Shown here one piece after another: positions 19,306-31,200 of a stretch of DNA of 64,000 nt. The position numbers and the translations under genes were made by a program. Origin of the DNA: Castanea sativa (lineage: Eukaryota; Streptophyta; Magnoliopsida; Fagales; Fagaceae); contig NC_134013.1 in NCBI RefSeq assembly GCF_040712315.1, positions 64,511,501 to 64,575,500 on the forward strand. Reading direction: 5' to 3'. Below the pieces are notes generated by a model. It did not search any database and was not told the origin of the DNA. It saw nothing but the letters and a program-made list of their open reading frames with translations. Numbering within the stretch: position 1 is the first letter of the stretch; every line of letters starts with the position of its first letter.

Positions 19306-20281
19306 AGGCTCCCGTTTGGATATGTAAAATATTTTTAATTGTAAAATATATTAAAAATATTTTACGAGAAGGAAAATGTTTTCAATTGTTTGTTTGGAAA
19401 ATTTGTTGGAAGAGTATTTTTTAGTGTTTGGTATTGCATGTAAAAATCAATTTTCAGAAAACTCAACAATCACAATCACAATCACCACTATAAACCCAGC
19501 CACCACCGGTTACTGCAAACCCAACCATCATCAACTAGCACATAACCAATTAATTTGAAAAATCATAATCAAAATCAAAACTCATTAATCTCAAAATCAA
19601 TACCAAACCATCTACCAAAACCCATCATCTACCACCATTGAAACCTACAAACCACCTTAGCCAACGATCCACCACCCCCAATCGACCACCATCAATGCTT
19701 AAACTCACCCCCAACCCACCATCATTGAAACCCATGAATCACCCCAACCACCAATCCTCCAAAACCCAAGCAAAAATGTTATTTTACAATTTAAAAAAAA
19801 AAAAAAAAATTAAGGCAGTGGCGACATGGGTGGAAGAAGGATGGGTTTGATGAGTGAAAGAGAGGATGAAAATGAAGTAGATGAGAAACTACCTTCACCG
19901 GCAGAGGGGCTTGCAGACACGACGACGAGGCCGTGGGTCGGGGACTGGGATGTGGTGAAATCGGGGTGGGTTTAGCTGAGTTCATTGAAGATAGGTTTGA
20001 GCACGACGGAGGAGCTGAGGTAGCGTGATCAAATTGACAATGGATTTGAGCAACGCGATCTGACTAGCAATGGGTTTGGGTGGATTGGAGGCTGGACTAC
20101 CGTTGCGCTCTCTCTCTCTCTCCTTTTCTGTTTTCAGTCTGTAAAATTCTATTTGAAGGTAATTTGAATGTATAAATTATTTAACACTTGAAGCCCTCTT
20201 ATTTTACAGTCAAATGATTTAATTTTTCCTTGTGTATAATATTTTCCCGACTTCCTTTATAGCTGAAACAAATGCAACCTT
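19306..20281. mobile_element. Non-autonomous TIR DNA transposon, about 976 bp
   Basis: The left end aggctcccgtttggatatg and the right end (reverse complement aaggttgcatttgtttcagc) form imperfect terminal inverted repeats of the 'cgtttg' class. The left subterminal zone has alternating taaaatattt motifs. The CCA-rich middle (19500-19760) has no transposase frame. The target duplication is unclear. Confidence 0.5.
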
Positions 20282-21125
20282 AGTAATTTATTGTGTGCAT
20301 GTGTATGATTTTTCATTCAAGTTAATGCTAAGACATGACATAAAAAGAGGGATAATAATTTGCAACATTCTTAAATTAGTGTGTTGACTCACACGTAAGC
20401 TCTTTACGATCACACGATAACAATTCTTAACATTTTTAAAACAATATGCTGACTTATGTATGGACTCATCACAATCTTACTACAACAATCTATAACATTC
20501 CTAAATTATTATGTTGATTCATACATGAGCTTATCACAATCTCAACAAAATCTTGATAACACTTTTAAATTAGAAACGTCGATAAAAATGTTGTGACATT
20601 TTGTTGTCTTCTATACTGTTAGACCATCTTTTTTCACTAAAGCCAACATGAAGTAACATGGCCATATGGGGTAGCCAAAGAGTTGCATGTGCGCTGTGGA
20701 AATTGTTGTTTACTATGACTCTAAAATTCTGCTTAGCTTAGCGTACATATAGGGAGGTGTTGAGAATTGACTATGATCATTGGATATGGAGAAATTGACT
20801 TTTATGGGTCCATGGCCCACTGAATGGTTGGACTAGCATATCGATCATCAAATCCCGAGTTGGTTGCGTGCTTATATGATGTGATCGTCCCAACAACTAC
20901 ATGGATTTTACTTAGGGTAATTTCTTTCAACTATTTCTATTCATACTTAAGGTAATTTCTATTTTGCCTCGGAATGATGATTAGAAGACATCAGCTGCTT
21001 AATTAGAGCCCAAATTCTCCTAATAATGTAGATAATGTTTCAAGGATGTCATGTACTCCATAGGATCTTCTCAACAAAAAAAAAAAAGTACCTATATTCC
21101 TTTTCCTGCTTTGATTATGTGTTAT
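20282..21125. other. Intergenic DNA, nothing recognised
   Basis: No coding frame with a known domain and no RNA gene was seen. A motif near 'caacattc/tta...cacacgtaagct' recurs imperfectly three times between 20360 and 20580, which may be a decayed direct repeat. Confidence 0.45.
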
Positions 21126-21127
21126 TG

Positions 21128-21560
21128 ATTTTTTTTGTTTTTGAGGGAAAAAAAAAACAAGCAATATTATTAATTAGAAGGAAAATTAAAAACTACAAGA
21201 TCAAAATTGTTTGGAGGAACATTCTCCATTTAGTGTAATAAAGGAAAATATAATCTAGCTTTCCTAACTAAGGCATAGGCAACAACGTTACCATGCCTCC
21301 TAGTATGAAAAATAAATGAGTTTTAAGAGAACTCGTAACTCACAATAGACAATGTGTTTTTAACAATATGACCAATAATCGAGCGAGGAGAGGGGCCAGT
21401 TGAGAGAACTTTGTAGACCAGTTATGAATCCCCCCTTCAAAGACCAAATGCTGCAAGCATAGTTCAACAATAACTGAGTTGCCCTTCATGCTGCTAGAGC
21501 CTCTAAATCCTTCGCTGAAGAAGGTAAAGCCAAGGAATCAAAAACCGAGGATTTAGTATT
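21128..21560 (-). pseudogene. Decayed LINE RNase H-domain remnant, minus strand
   Basis: Minus-strand translation in pieces gives EALAAWRATQLL, then GGFITGLQSSLNWPLSS, then RRHGNVVAYAL and MENVPPN. These match the order of the RNase H-like C-terminal domain of plant L1-type ORF2 (usually AL.WA, D.L.vv.AL, RR.GN..AH.LA, W.E..P). Several stops and frame changes interrupt it. The plus-strand T runs at 21128-21143 agree with a minus-strand poly(A) end. Confidence 0.65.
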
Positions 21561-23435
21561 GTCTAAATCAAGATAGTTATAATCTAGGTATGATAATTAA
21601 ATGTGATAAAATATTGAGAACAATTAAATTGACCATAATTAATTGTTAAATAAAATGAATTTGAATGAAAAATAACTTTGCATAAAGGTAAATCAACATG
21701 ACATTACGTGAAAATTGCTAAATTGACCTATTTGTATTAGTGAAATTGAACCACATTACTAGTGAAGCTAAAATTAAATTAAGGGACATTAAAAAACGAT
21801 AAACAAACTCTGTATCGATATACAATTAAATTGTAGATAAGTGTCCATTTAGGGTTGACATCTCATCATGTTTTCAATAGAGACATTTAGGATTCAAATC
21901 CTTATTTTTATTGTAACTATCAAATTATAAAATATAAAATTAAATCGTGTCATTTACACACAGAAAAAAGAAAAACGATAAACACATTTCATTGTTCATC
22001 ATTGCCAAAAATGAAAAACACTATATTGCATGTTTTGACATATCATGTTCGCAGCATAACAAGACTATTTTCATTTCAATATTACATATTTGAAGGTATA
22101 CACTTTTTGATAATTTAATAGTTATAATGGGAGATAGATAATTTGAACCTTAGATGTTATTCGTTAAAAACATCAGAAAGTGTCAACCAGTTAATCTATA
22201 AGACTATTGACTTATTTAAATGTGTATCTAATATCACATCATTAATTTTATTTTAATGATATAAGACCATATGTATGATTAGACATAACAAATAAATTCT
22301 TAATTGTGAAGTAAACCGGCTGTTGGTTTTGGTTATCTACTTTTCTCCAAAAAGAGTAATAATCTTTAATGAGAAAATGTCATTGAGTTGAATATATTTG
22401 CAGAGAATACAAGTGGTTTTTGTTTACCAAATCATGCCCGACAACTCTCGTCCCATTGTTACACCTCATACCTTGTTATCTTTTTAATGTTCCACCTCAT
22501 ATCCTCGTAACAATGTTACATGCATTGCTAGATTATATTGATTTTCTTTTCCGTGATTCACTAGTCCTAATTTGTCTCTAAAGTATGCTATCAAGCTGGA
22601 AAGAAAAATTATGTTAAAGCAATTAATTATAAATATTCCCATAACATTCTTTTTGTCTTTTCACACAGAGAGATCAGAGATGGATGGAGTCTCACGTGCG
22701 TGTGGTTTTATGTTGGAAACAAACTACTTCTTCAAAAACATTTGTAATTATTGGGTTACATACATGGATAGCAAAAATAGCAAAATAATGTTTTTTTTTA
22801 TAAGTAATAAAATAATGTTATATCAATTACAATTTAACATTTTAATCCATTACAAAGTATTTTTTTTATCTCTAATATTGTTATAAATTTATAGGCTATT
22901 GGCCATCGAGTTGGGTGAGGTAGAGGGTGTGGCCTTGCCAGTTTGAGATGTTAGATTGCAACATACATATATATATATATATATATTTATTTATTTATTT
23001 ATATTGGTAAGAGTATATTAGTTCATTGGCATGACATGCCTTCCTTTAGTAGAAGAATATGGGCTCAAATCACACTATTGATGTAATTATTAAATTTTAT
23101 TTTATATATGGAGAAAGTTCGGTTGCAAATTTGATTGTACTTTCATTAAAAAAAAATTAATATAATTAGGATCTTGAAAATCTAACCATTAGATTACATG
23201 TTCTTTATGTTCTTAATACATATGTTAATTTTTGTGTTAGTTGGATGCTATTTACTATATGATTGATGATATAGTTATTGATCTTTAATCTTTAGAAAAT
23301 TTAATAGGTATGGAGAATGTAAGAATAAAATATAATTTAATAGTGAATTTGTTTAAATTCATATCTAATGAAAATATATTAAGTGAAGTTGTAGTTTTAA
23401 GGTACAAACTTTATTCGACAACGGGACCTAACTTT

Positions 23436-23470
<35 letters not shown>

Positions 23471-23680
23471 CTAGCTGTTGTGAACAAAAAAAAAATAAAA
23501 AATAAAAAAACTCTACTAATACACGTTATTTATATGGAACATAAGTAAGAGAACAATCATCATTGATGATTAGAATTCAATACTTTAATCATGTTTACAA
23601 CTTGAGTATTACTCAAAACTTAAAAAAATAATAATTATAAAAAAACAAAAAAAAAACCTCAATTTACCAATCTTCTTCCC
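21561..23680. other. AT-rich spacer with microsatellites
   Basis: The region holds (AT)n runs at 22967-22986 and 23439-23467 and poly-A tracts. A possible SINE-like fragment lies at 22998-23095 (ttagttcattggcatgac and gggctcaaatcaca resemble A and B boxes). No gene is supported. Confidence 0.5.
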
Positions 23681-23699
23681 AAATGTGCTCAATCCAAAA

Positions 23700-23860
23700 A
23701 GTCTCCCAAATTTTGAGTGTATACACGCGCCTATTGCGCGTGGAATCTTTATTCAACTGGAACGGAAAACGGGATATCGAACTTCGGACTCTGGAAATTC
23801 GAATTACAAAAGATTGAGCGAAACCCAAACGCACTTTAGAGCGCGTGAATTAGCTTTTCA
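23700..23860 (+). promoter_or_regulatory. CGCG-box cluster upstream of the PP2A B' gene
   Basis: The inverted repeat cacgcgc / gcgcgtg (23724-23730 and 23736-23742, loop ctatt) and a further gagcgcgtg at about 23838-23846 supply CGCG boxes. CAMTA (calmodulin-binding) transcription factors bind vCGCGb. The patch is unusually GC-rich for this spacer. Function is inferred from the motif only. Confidence 0.4.
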
Positions 23861-24258
23861 AAAAGTTAAAAAAACATAAGTACTATTTTAACCTTCACTT
23901 TCAGTCCCTTATTATAAACTATAGTTACTATTCCAATTATGTTAAGGGTTATTTTAGTCAAAAAATGGTATCTGATCCCCAATCAACCTGAAAATTTAAA
24001 AGTAAAAAAAGAACACAACTAAGAACAGTTTTAAGGTTAAATAATATTGGTAAGAAGTTTCTCCAAAAAAAAAAAAAAAAAAAAAATTGGTGAGAAAGTT
24101 GAAGAGAAAAAAAAAAGAAAAAAGAAAAGAAAAAAAATAATATCAACAACAATAATTTTAGCTAACAAAAAACAACACCAACAATAACAGCCAGAGATTG
24201 CTGTTCTTTAAGCCCACCTTTTCTTGTTCTTTTTTTGTTCTTGTTGGATTCTTATCTC

Positions 24259-24261
<3 letters not shown>

Positions 24262-24291
<30 letters not shown>
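24262..24291. repeat. CT microsatellite in the PP2A B' leader
   Basis: A (CT)n run lies in the probable first leader exon. Pyrimidine-rich runs are common in plant 5' leaders. A donor-like gtaagta follows at 24319. Confidence 0.8.
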
Positions 24292-24294
<3 letters not shown>

Positions 24295-24590
24295 AGGAAG
24301 TAGCTGAACTTTCTTCTCTGTAAGTACTCCATAGATGAAACATTCATCTTTCTTTAGATTCTTGGGGGTTGTTCCTTTTTATTTTTTATTTTTTTGAGTC
24401 TATCTCTCTTTCTGTCTCTCATATTGACATTTGAATTATGAATGAATCTTAATTTAATGTTATTCATAATTTTTTGTGTTCTTGTTGGGAATTGGGAAAT
24501 TTTGATGTAGGTGACTTGTTGATAGAGGAAGGTATCTGGGTTATCCAGATCATGCCCAGATCTTACTTTTGATTGATCCAACTGAATAAC

Positions 24591-24644
24591 ATGCACATCT
24601 TGGCAAAGCTTAAGAAAAGAGTGGGAGAGAAAATAAAGAGGTGA
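24591..24644 (+). CDS. Upstream ORF in the PP2A B' leader (basic 17-residue peptide)
   Basis: The frame ATG at 24591 to TGA at 24642-24644 encodes MHILAKLKKRVGEKIKR, a strongly basic, probably amphipathic peptide. The stop overlaps a good donor (AG|gtgaga at 24640/24641). If this splices to the acceptor ttccag at 24951-24956, the peptide gains FPQVRL and ends at TAA 24976-24978. Another short uORF starts at 25031. The position ahead of a regulatory-subunit ORF suggests translational control, but I do not recognise it as a catalogued conserved uORF. Confidence 0.4.
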   Translation: MHILAKLKKRVGEKIKR

Positions 24645-25212
24645 GAATATCCTCTCTTTTTTTTTTTCCTTTTAGGTTGGTTGACAAAGAAGTCAGAGTT
24701 CTTGGGGTTAATTAGATTTGCAATGTTTTTTTTTTCTTCTTCTGGGTTTTTTGATATAATTCAAAAGGGCACATTTATTTTGGTGTAACAAGGGAAAAGA
24801 TCTTTGTTTTAGATGACAAAAGCAAGATAATGTTTTTGTTTTAGTTGTAGTTGATTAGAAATCTAAGTTTAAGTTTTGTGTGTAAATTTAAGCTTTGGGG
24901 TATCTCTGAAGTATTGATTTCTTATCATGTGAAGTGGTTTGATGTTTCTGTTCCAGATTTCCCCAAGTTCGTTTGTAACATTCTTAGAATCAAAAAACAT
25001 TCTTAGAATCAAGCAAAGATTAACAAGCTTATGGGTGGATTATCTCTTCAATGGACATGTGGACTGCTAGTTCTGGCTTGAATTTGGTTTAATGTATTGT
25101 TTGATTGAAATTTCTCTCTTCTCTGCAATTGATGCTGCTTTGCTTTGAATGATTTTCAATAGTATCGAAGTTCTTTAGTGCAGAAAGGAGCTTTTATTTT
25201 GCCAATTAAGTT

Positions 25213-28200
25213 ATGATCAAACAGTTTCTTAATAAGCTCCCACGTAAGTCCTCTAAGTCATCTGAAAATCGTGAAGGAGGAGGGACCTCTACATCATCTT
25301 CAAATGTCCCTACCAGTTTAAGAGGTGGTGATTTAGCAAGTAATCGATATGGGAACACAGGCGCTATTTCTTTTTCAGATGCTACTTCAAATCTAGTATT
25401 AAATCAGGGCAATAAGCTTCAACAGGGTGTGAATTCCAAGCTGAATGGAAATTCAGCAGTTTTTTCTTATGAGGCTTTGCCTAGTTTTAAAGATGTTCCC
25501 AATACTGAGAAGCAGAACTTGTTTATTAAAAAGTTGAACTTGTGTTGTGTTGTGTTTGACTTTACTGACCCAACAAAGGACTTTAAAGAGAAGGAGATCA
25601 AGCGACAGACATTGGTTGAACTTGTGGATCATATTGCTTCTGCTAATGGGAAATTCTCAGAAACTGTCATGCAAGAGATCATAAAGATGGTATCAAAAAA
25701 TTTGTTTAGAACACTCACTTCTCCACCCCGTGAGAATAAAGTCTTGGAAGGCTTTGATTTGGAAGAGGAAGAGCCATCAATGGATCCTGCATGGCCTCAC
25801 TTGCAAATAGTGTATGAATTCCTTTTGAGGTTTGTTGCATCACCTGAGACAGATGCAAAGTTGGCTAAGAGGTATGTTGATCACTCATTTGTTCTCAGGT
25901 TGTTAGATCTTTTTGATTCAGAGGACCCCAGAGAGAGGGATTACTTGAAAACAGTTCTGCACCGCATTTATGGGAAATTTATGGTGCACCGACCTTTCAT
26001 CAGGAAAGCAATCAACAACATCTTCTATCGTTTTATTTTTGAAACTGAGAAGCATAATGGGATTGCAGAGCTGTTAGAGATTCTTGGTAGTATAATCAAT
26101 GGGTTTGCTCTGCCGCTGAAAGAAGAGCACAAGCTCTTTCTTGTTCGGGCACTTATTCCACTTCATAAACCAAAATGCATACCCATGTACCACCAGCAGT
26201 TATCTTACTGCATTACACAATTTGTGGAGAAGGACTGCAAGCTTGCTGACACTATTATAAGGGGTTTACTAAAATATTGGCCAATTACAAATAGTTCTAA
26301 GGAGGTTATGTTCCTAGGTGAGCTGGAGGAAGTTTTAGAAGCAACTCAGCCTGCAGAATTTCAGCGCTGTATGGTACCCTTGTTTCGTCAAATTGGTCGT
26401 TGCTTGAGCAGTTCACATTTTCAGGTAGGTTGTTTTACCAGTTCCATCAGTTTCTACTTGTTAGTTCCTCTTTCCTGTGTTGCATGTCTGAACTAAAGGC
26501 ATGCTTCTGTGGTAGAAATTAGATAATGAGTCTTTAAGCCTTCACTTTGTCATTTCTAGTGTGAGGATTTGCTCTGGTTGGTCTTCTTTTGCTTTTTACA
26601 TGATTAAACTGCTGAAAATCATTTAACACTTTAGAACTTGAATTTTGAGCGCAATTTCTGCCTTTCTGGTCTTGGGCTAAAATCTGCCTTTCTCCAATTC
26701 AAATGTGTGCAAATTTAGCCCAAACACAATCTATTCTAAAAGCTAGCAAATGTTAATATTAACAAAATAAGAATTAGTAGTAAAACATATTTTCATTGTC
26801 CTTGCTTGTCAGGTTCCCCCATATTTCAACTCCCCCTTCAAACTCAAGTTGTCTTTTGGCATTTTCCAAAGAAAATAGTATCAAGCTTGATGGAGAAGTT
26901 TGATGAGGTGCAAATGTTTATGCTGTTTCATAAAAAGCCTCTCTCTCTCTCTCCATTGTGCTCAGATTTTTCTTATTGTGTGGAGAAACTCTTATGACAT
27001 TTCCCCTTGATCATAGCTTAGGCAGTGCAGCAGTGGGGTGCTTGTAGGTTCAAAAGTTATTTAAAGAAAATCACTGGAAGATTTAGCTTAGATTCCAGAT
27101 TTTTTATGAATTTTTAAGTCCTTCGAAAATTTTCGAACAATTTTAGAATGCCATGTTTTTGATGCCATGGACATGGATATTATGCAATATCTATTATAGA
27201 ACTGATAAGTGCATGTTTGTTTCAACTTTCCCAGCCCAAAAAGCTCGTTTTGAAACCGCCAGCCCAAAAAGCCCGTTTGGTTAGGTTCAAAAAGCAACTT
27301 TTTGTTAAAAGTTGCATTTTGGGTTTGTGAAGAAAACTTGCATTTGCAAAAAGGAGCTCAGAGCTGCAGTTGCAAAACTCGCACAAACACGTTTTCTTGG
27401 GTTTCTTTTTTTCCTAAATTGCCCATAGTTGTTTTTTACTCAAAAATCACAACGGTAACAACAAAACTATTCTTGATCTTTTCTCTCAAACATCTCTAAA
27501 CTCAGTCTCAATCAAACATTCACAACAGCTACATTCACAACAATCATTTCTCTTAAACATCTCTAAACTCAGGCATAATCAAAATACAAACTCAAAAACA
27601 CAATCTTAAAATTAATCAAATCATAACAATTAAAGCAAAAAAAGAAAAAAAGGAAAAAAAAAAAGAGACAGAAGCCATTTGACCCACGGTGGAGCAAGCA
27701 AGCAACCCACGGTGGAGCAAAAAAGAGACAACGCCTGCCTGTGTCCGTCGATCAATGGTGGAGCATGCAATCGCTTGTTCTTAATTTCTCTGTTTCTTAT
27801 CATTGCTAGAGAGTGTTCAAGTAGAAATAGAAAAAGTAAAAGAAAGAGAGAGCTAGAGAAAGAAAGAGAGAGCTGGAGAAAGGGAAAGTGGGATCCGGAA
27901 TGCACTAGAGAAAGAAAAAGAAGGGTAGATAGAGATGGGAGTGGGGTAGGTGTGTGGTGGAGAAAAAACCAAGAGAAAAAAAAGAACAGAAAAAGAAAAC
28001 GTATGGATGTAATAAGTTTGGAAAAATAATATAAAAAAAAGAAATGACAATTAAAAAATGCTACCACAATATTTTCATAATAAATTTTAAGTAATAGATT
28101 GTTATTAGCTAATATTGGTGAGTAAAAGAATAATTTCAGTGGTGGGTTCAAATTAGAACTAGTAACAACTTTCCATGTAAGATTTTGATGTGATTCTTGT

Positions 28201-31200
28201 GGAAGTATTGCGAAAAATGTACTGTTCACTCTCCAAACAGTACAAAAATTTGGAGAGGCTGTTGGAGATACTCTTGCAACTTCTTTTTCATAACTTTGAT
28301 GTTATAGAGTACGTGGTGGAGAAAAAATTGTGGGTACTAGAACAACTCATTTAAAAGATAAGTGTTAATAAAATTTTATTTTACAAATATTAATTTTAAA
28401 TTAGTATTGTGAAAATATTGTGACATTTTATTATATTTCTAAACTTTTTAAGTTATTACTATTTTTCTTTAGAAAAAAAATAGTACTATTGATAGAAAAT
28501 TTTTATAACAATTTTATAATAAAGTTTAATAGTAAGTTGTTATTAGTTCTCATCTAGACCTACTAGTGACTTTTTTTCCTACCATTAACAACTTGTTATA
28601 TAGACTTTATTGTGAAATTTTTGTGAAAATATTGTGTCCATAACTTGCATTAAAAGAGGTAATTAAAACAAGAATTCTCTTTATATAGACATTGTCCTTT
28701 TTAGTAATTTACCCCTCAAACTGCCACTTTTATAAGTGCTAGCCAAATACTTAGCTTTTTCAAAAAGCATTTTTTAACAGCTTTTACCAAACACTCAGCT
28801 TTTTGAAAAAACATTTTTTATACTGCACTTTTTGAAAACTCCACTTTTTCAAAAGGCCCAGTTTCAAAAAGCTGAACCAAACTCACCCAATATGGACTAT
28901 TAATTAAAAGTATTGAAATCATGATAACCAAGTTGTCTTGTGATGCAACAGAAGTGAAGGCAAAAGGGGGGAAGGGAGTTAAGAAACTTGGGATTCCTAG
29001 ACAGGGCATGTTAAATTGTGAATCTTGAACATGTGGCACATGTCCAAATATTGAGCTTTAGGACCTAGGTTTGTGTATATAGATATTGATTGAGGGAGGA
29101 TTTCTCATTTCTGTTCATAACCCTTGTCCATCTGCACACAGGGTTATGAATGACAGACATTGAGTGGTGGAATTGAGGCATATGCACAATCTGGATATCC
29201 TTTTGATAATTATTTTAGATGGGTCTTCATTGTCACTCACATAGTTTGCCATGTATATTAACGTAGCATAAATAGTCATACTAGCCTGGTATAGGCCATA
29301 GTAGTTGTGCTGATTTTATGATGCTGTGATTGGATTGTGGCAAATGGTACTGAAATGTAGGCTGTAACCTTGAGGCTTCTTTTAGGGTTATGGGACAATG
29401 ATTGTCTTGCAGTTGTACTTGTATAAAAAAAAGGGTCTTGCAGTTACATCAGTGGGTTACTGTTAGGGTATGGCAGTTGTGGTTTGGTGGTTAAATTGTG
29501 GGGAGGAGACTTCTTCACAGTGATTTGTGCTGGTGGTGGGATTGATTATTAAGATTAACTCAAGAAGTCCATTTTTTAATCAATTTATAAAATTAATCCT
29601 TTCCTTTAATTTCTTTGATGTCTTGTAAATAGTAATTGTGTGGTGGGTGCCTCCATTAGGTATTGATGGTAGTGGTGTTGGTTCTATATTAATGAAACTA
29701 GGGGGCAATTATAAATGGCTTTTTTTTACAAAAATATATATATATTTTTTTATAAGTGCAATTCATTAAAGAAATAAAAATGTATACAGGAAGGATACAG
29801 TGAGAAAAAGATAAGGAAAGTGAAAGCAAAGAACATAGAATGAAAGAGCAAGGCCATTATATCAATGGCAGGTGCTTAGAGAATCTAGGAACTCAATCAA
29901 TTTTTTTTTAATATAAAATTGTTTTTGTTGTTCTTAACAAAAACAATTTTAAACACTTAAATTGGGTTTTCTTAATCAACATGCACCTTTTATTTCTTAG
30001 GTATTGCTAGATTTTTTCCCCTCTTTTTTAGTAGAATGAACTTTCTGTGGGCGGTCAAATTTATAATTCTATATTTTGATCTCTGATGAGTGATGAGCGC
30101 GCGCGCGCGCGCACACACATCCACCCAATTTTAAACACTTAAATTGGGTTTTCTTAAACAACTTGTACCTTTTAACTCTTAGGCATTGGTAGAATTTTTC
30201 GCCTCTTTTTTGGTAGAATGAACTTTCTGTGGGCGGTCAAATTTATAAGTCTATATTTTGATCAATGATGAGCACACGCACATACGCACACACACACACA
30301 CACACACACATCCACCCAAGCCCACATCTCTAGTCTTTCTCTAAACTTCTCAAATATATACCAAATTGTTATAACAACGTTCCTTCATAAAGGACCATGT
30401 GCCACACCAAAATTTAAATCCTTGTAAGGAATACTGGTTGAAACCACATCTTCGCATTGCTTGATCTAGTTGATTTGGACTCTATTAAGTTGCTCAGAAT
30501 TGGTTGTACATCAAAGACCAAATGAAAACACTTCTTGGTTAGATTTCCTACTTTCGAATTAAATGTTGTTTTTCAAGCAAGTGACAAGTCAGCTAATGAA
30601 TGAATGATGTGCACTTCTTGCTGCAAAAAATGAAGTCAAAGAAAAAAGAAAAAAAGATAATGGCAAATGCATGGGAATTTATAGAGCCTGAATGTTGAAG
30701 CAATAGGAACTTAATGATGCAGCCAAAACAAGGCAGCTAGATTGATAGTTTTGTTATAAAACAGCAAATAAAGAGCCTGTTTGGCATTGTTGTAGGAAGT
30801 AGAGCTCTAACTGTAGATCATGGTTTTAAGAATCAGGATGGATAGAGAACTGGAAAGGAGAACGGTTGCCAATTCTCTCATCTGACCAGGGTTGGACTGG
30901 TGGTCAAACTGATGATGTCATAAACAATTTTATTAATGAATTTATAATTATAAAAACTAAAAATTGTATGATAAGTTTATAATTAGGGGTCTGGTAATGG
31001 GTGCTCTTAGGAAAATTGTTAATGGATAATTTTAGGAAAGTCTTGATAAAATTAATAATATTTACTGAAGAGCATCTAAAAATTTTAATAATCTTTAAGT
31101 GTCAAATGATATTCACACTAAAAAAACATATTCTTTCTATTTAAAAAAGTAATTTCCATAAAGAAAAATATTTTAAAAAATATCATTCATTCATGCTTCT

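Noticed and set aside
22110..22210. SINE-like tRNA fragments here and near 10340-10440 and 37860-37945
   Set aside because: A/B-box-like text is visible on the minus strand, but there is no clear tail or target duplication, so they are not listed as elements.
27630..28229. A 199-codon minus-strand open frame in the B' intron
   Set aside because: Its translation is Phe/Leu/Ser-rich from purine-rich repeat DNA, without a domain; it lies in the probable TIR transposon.
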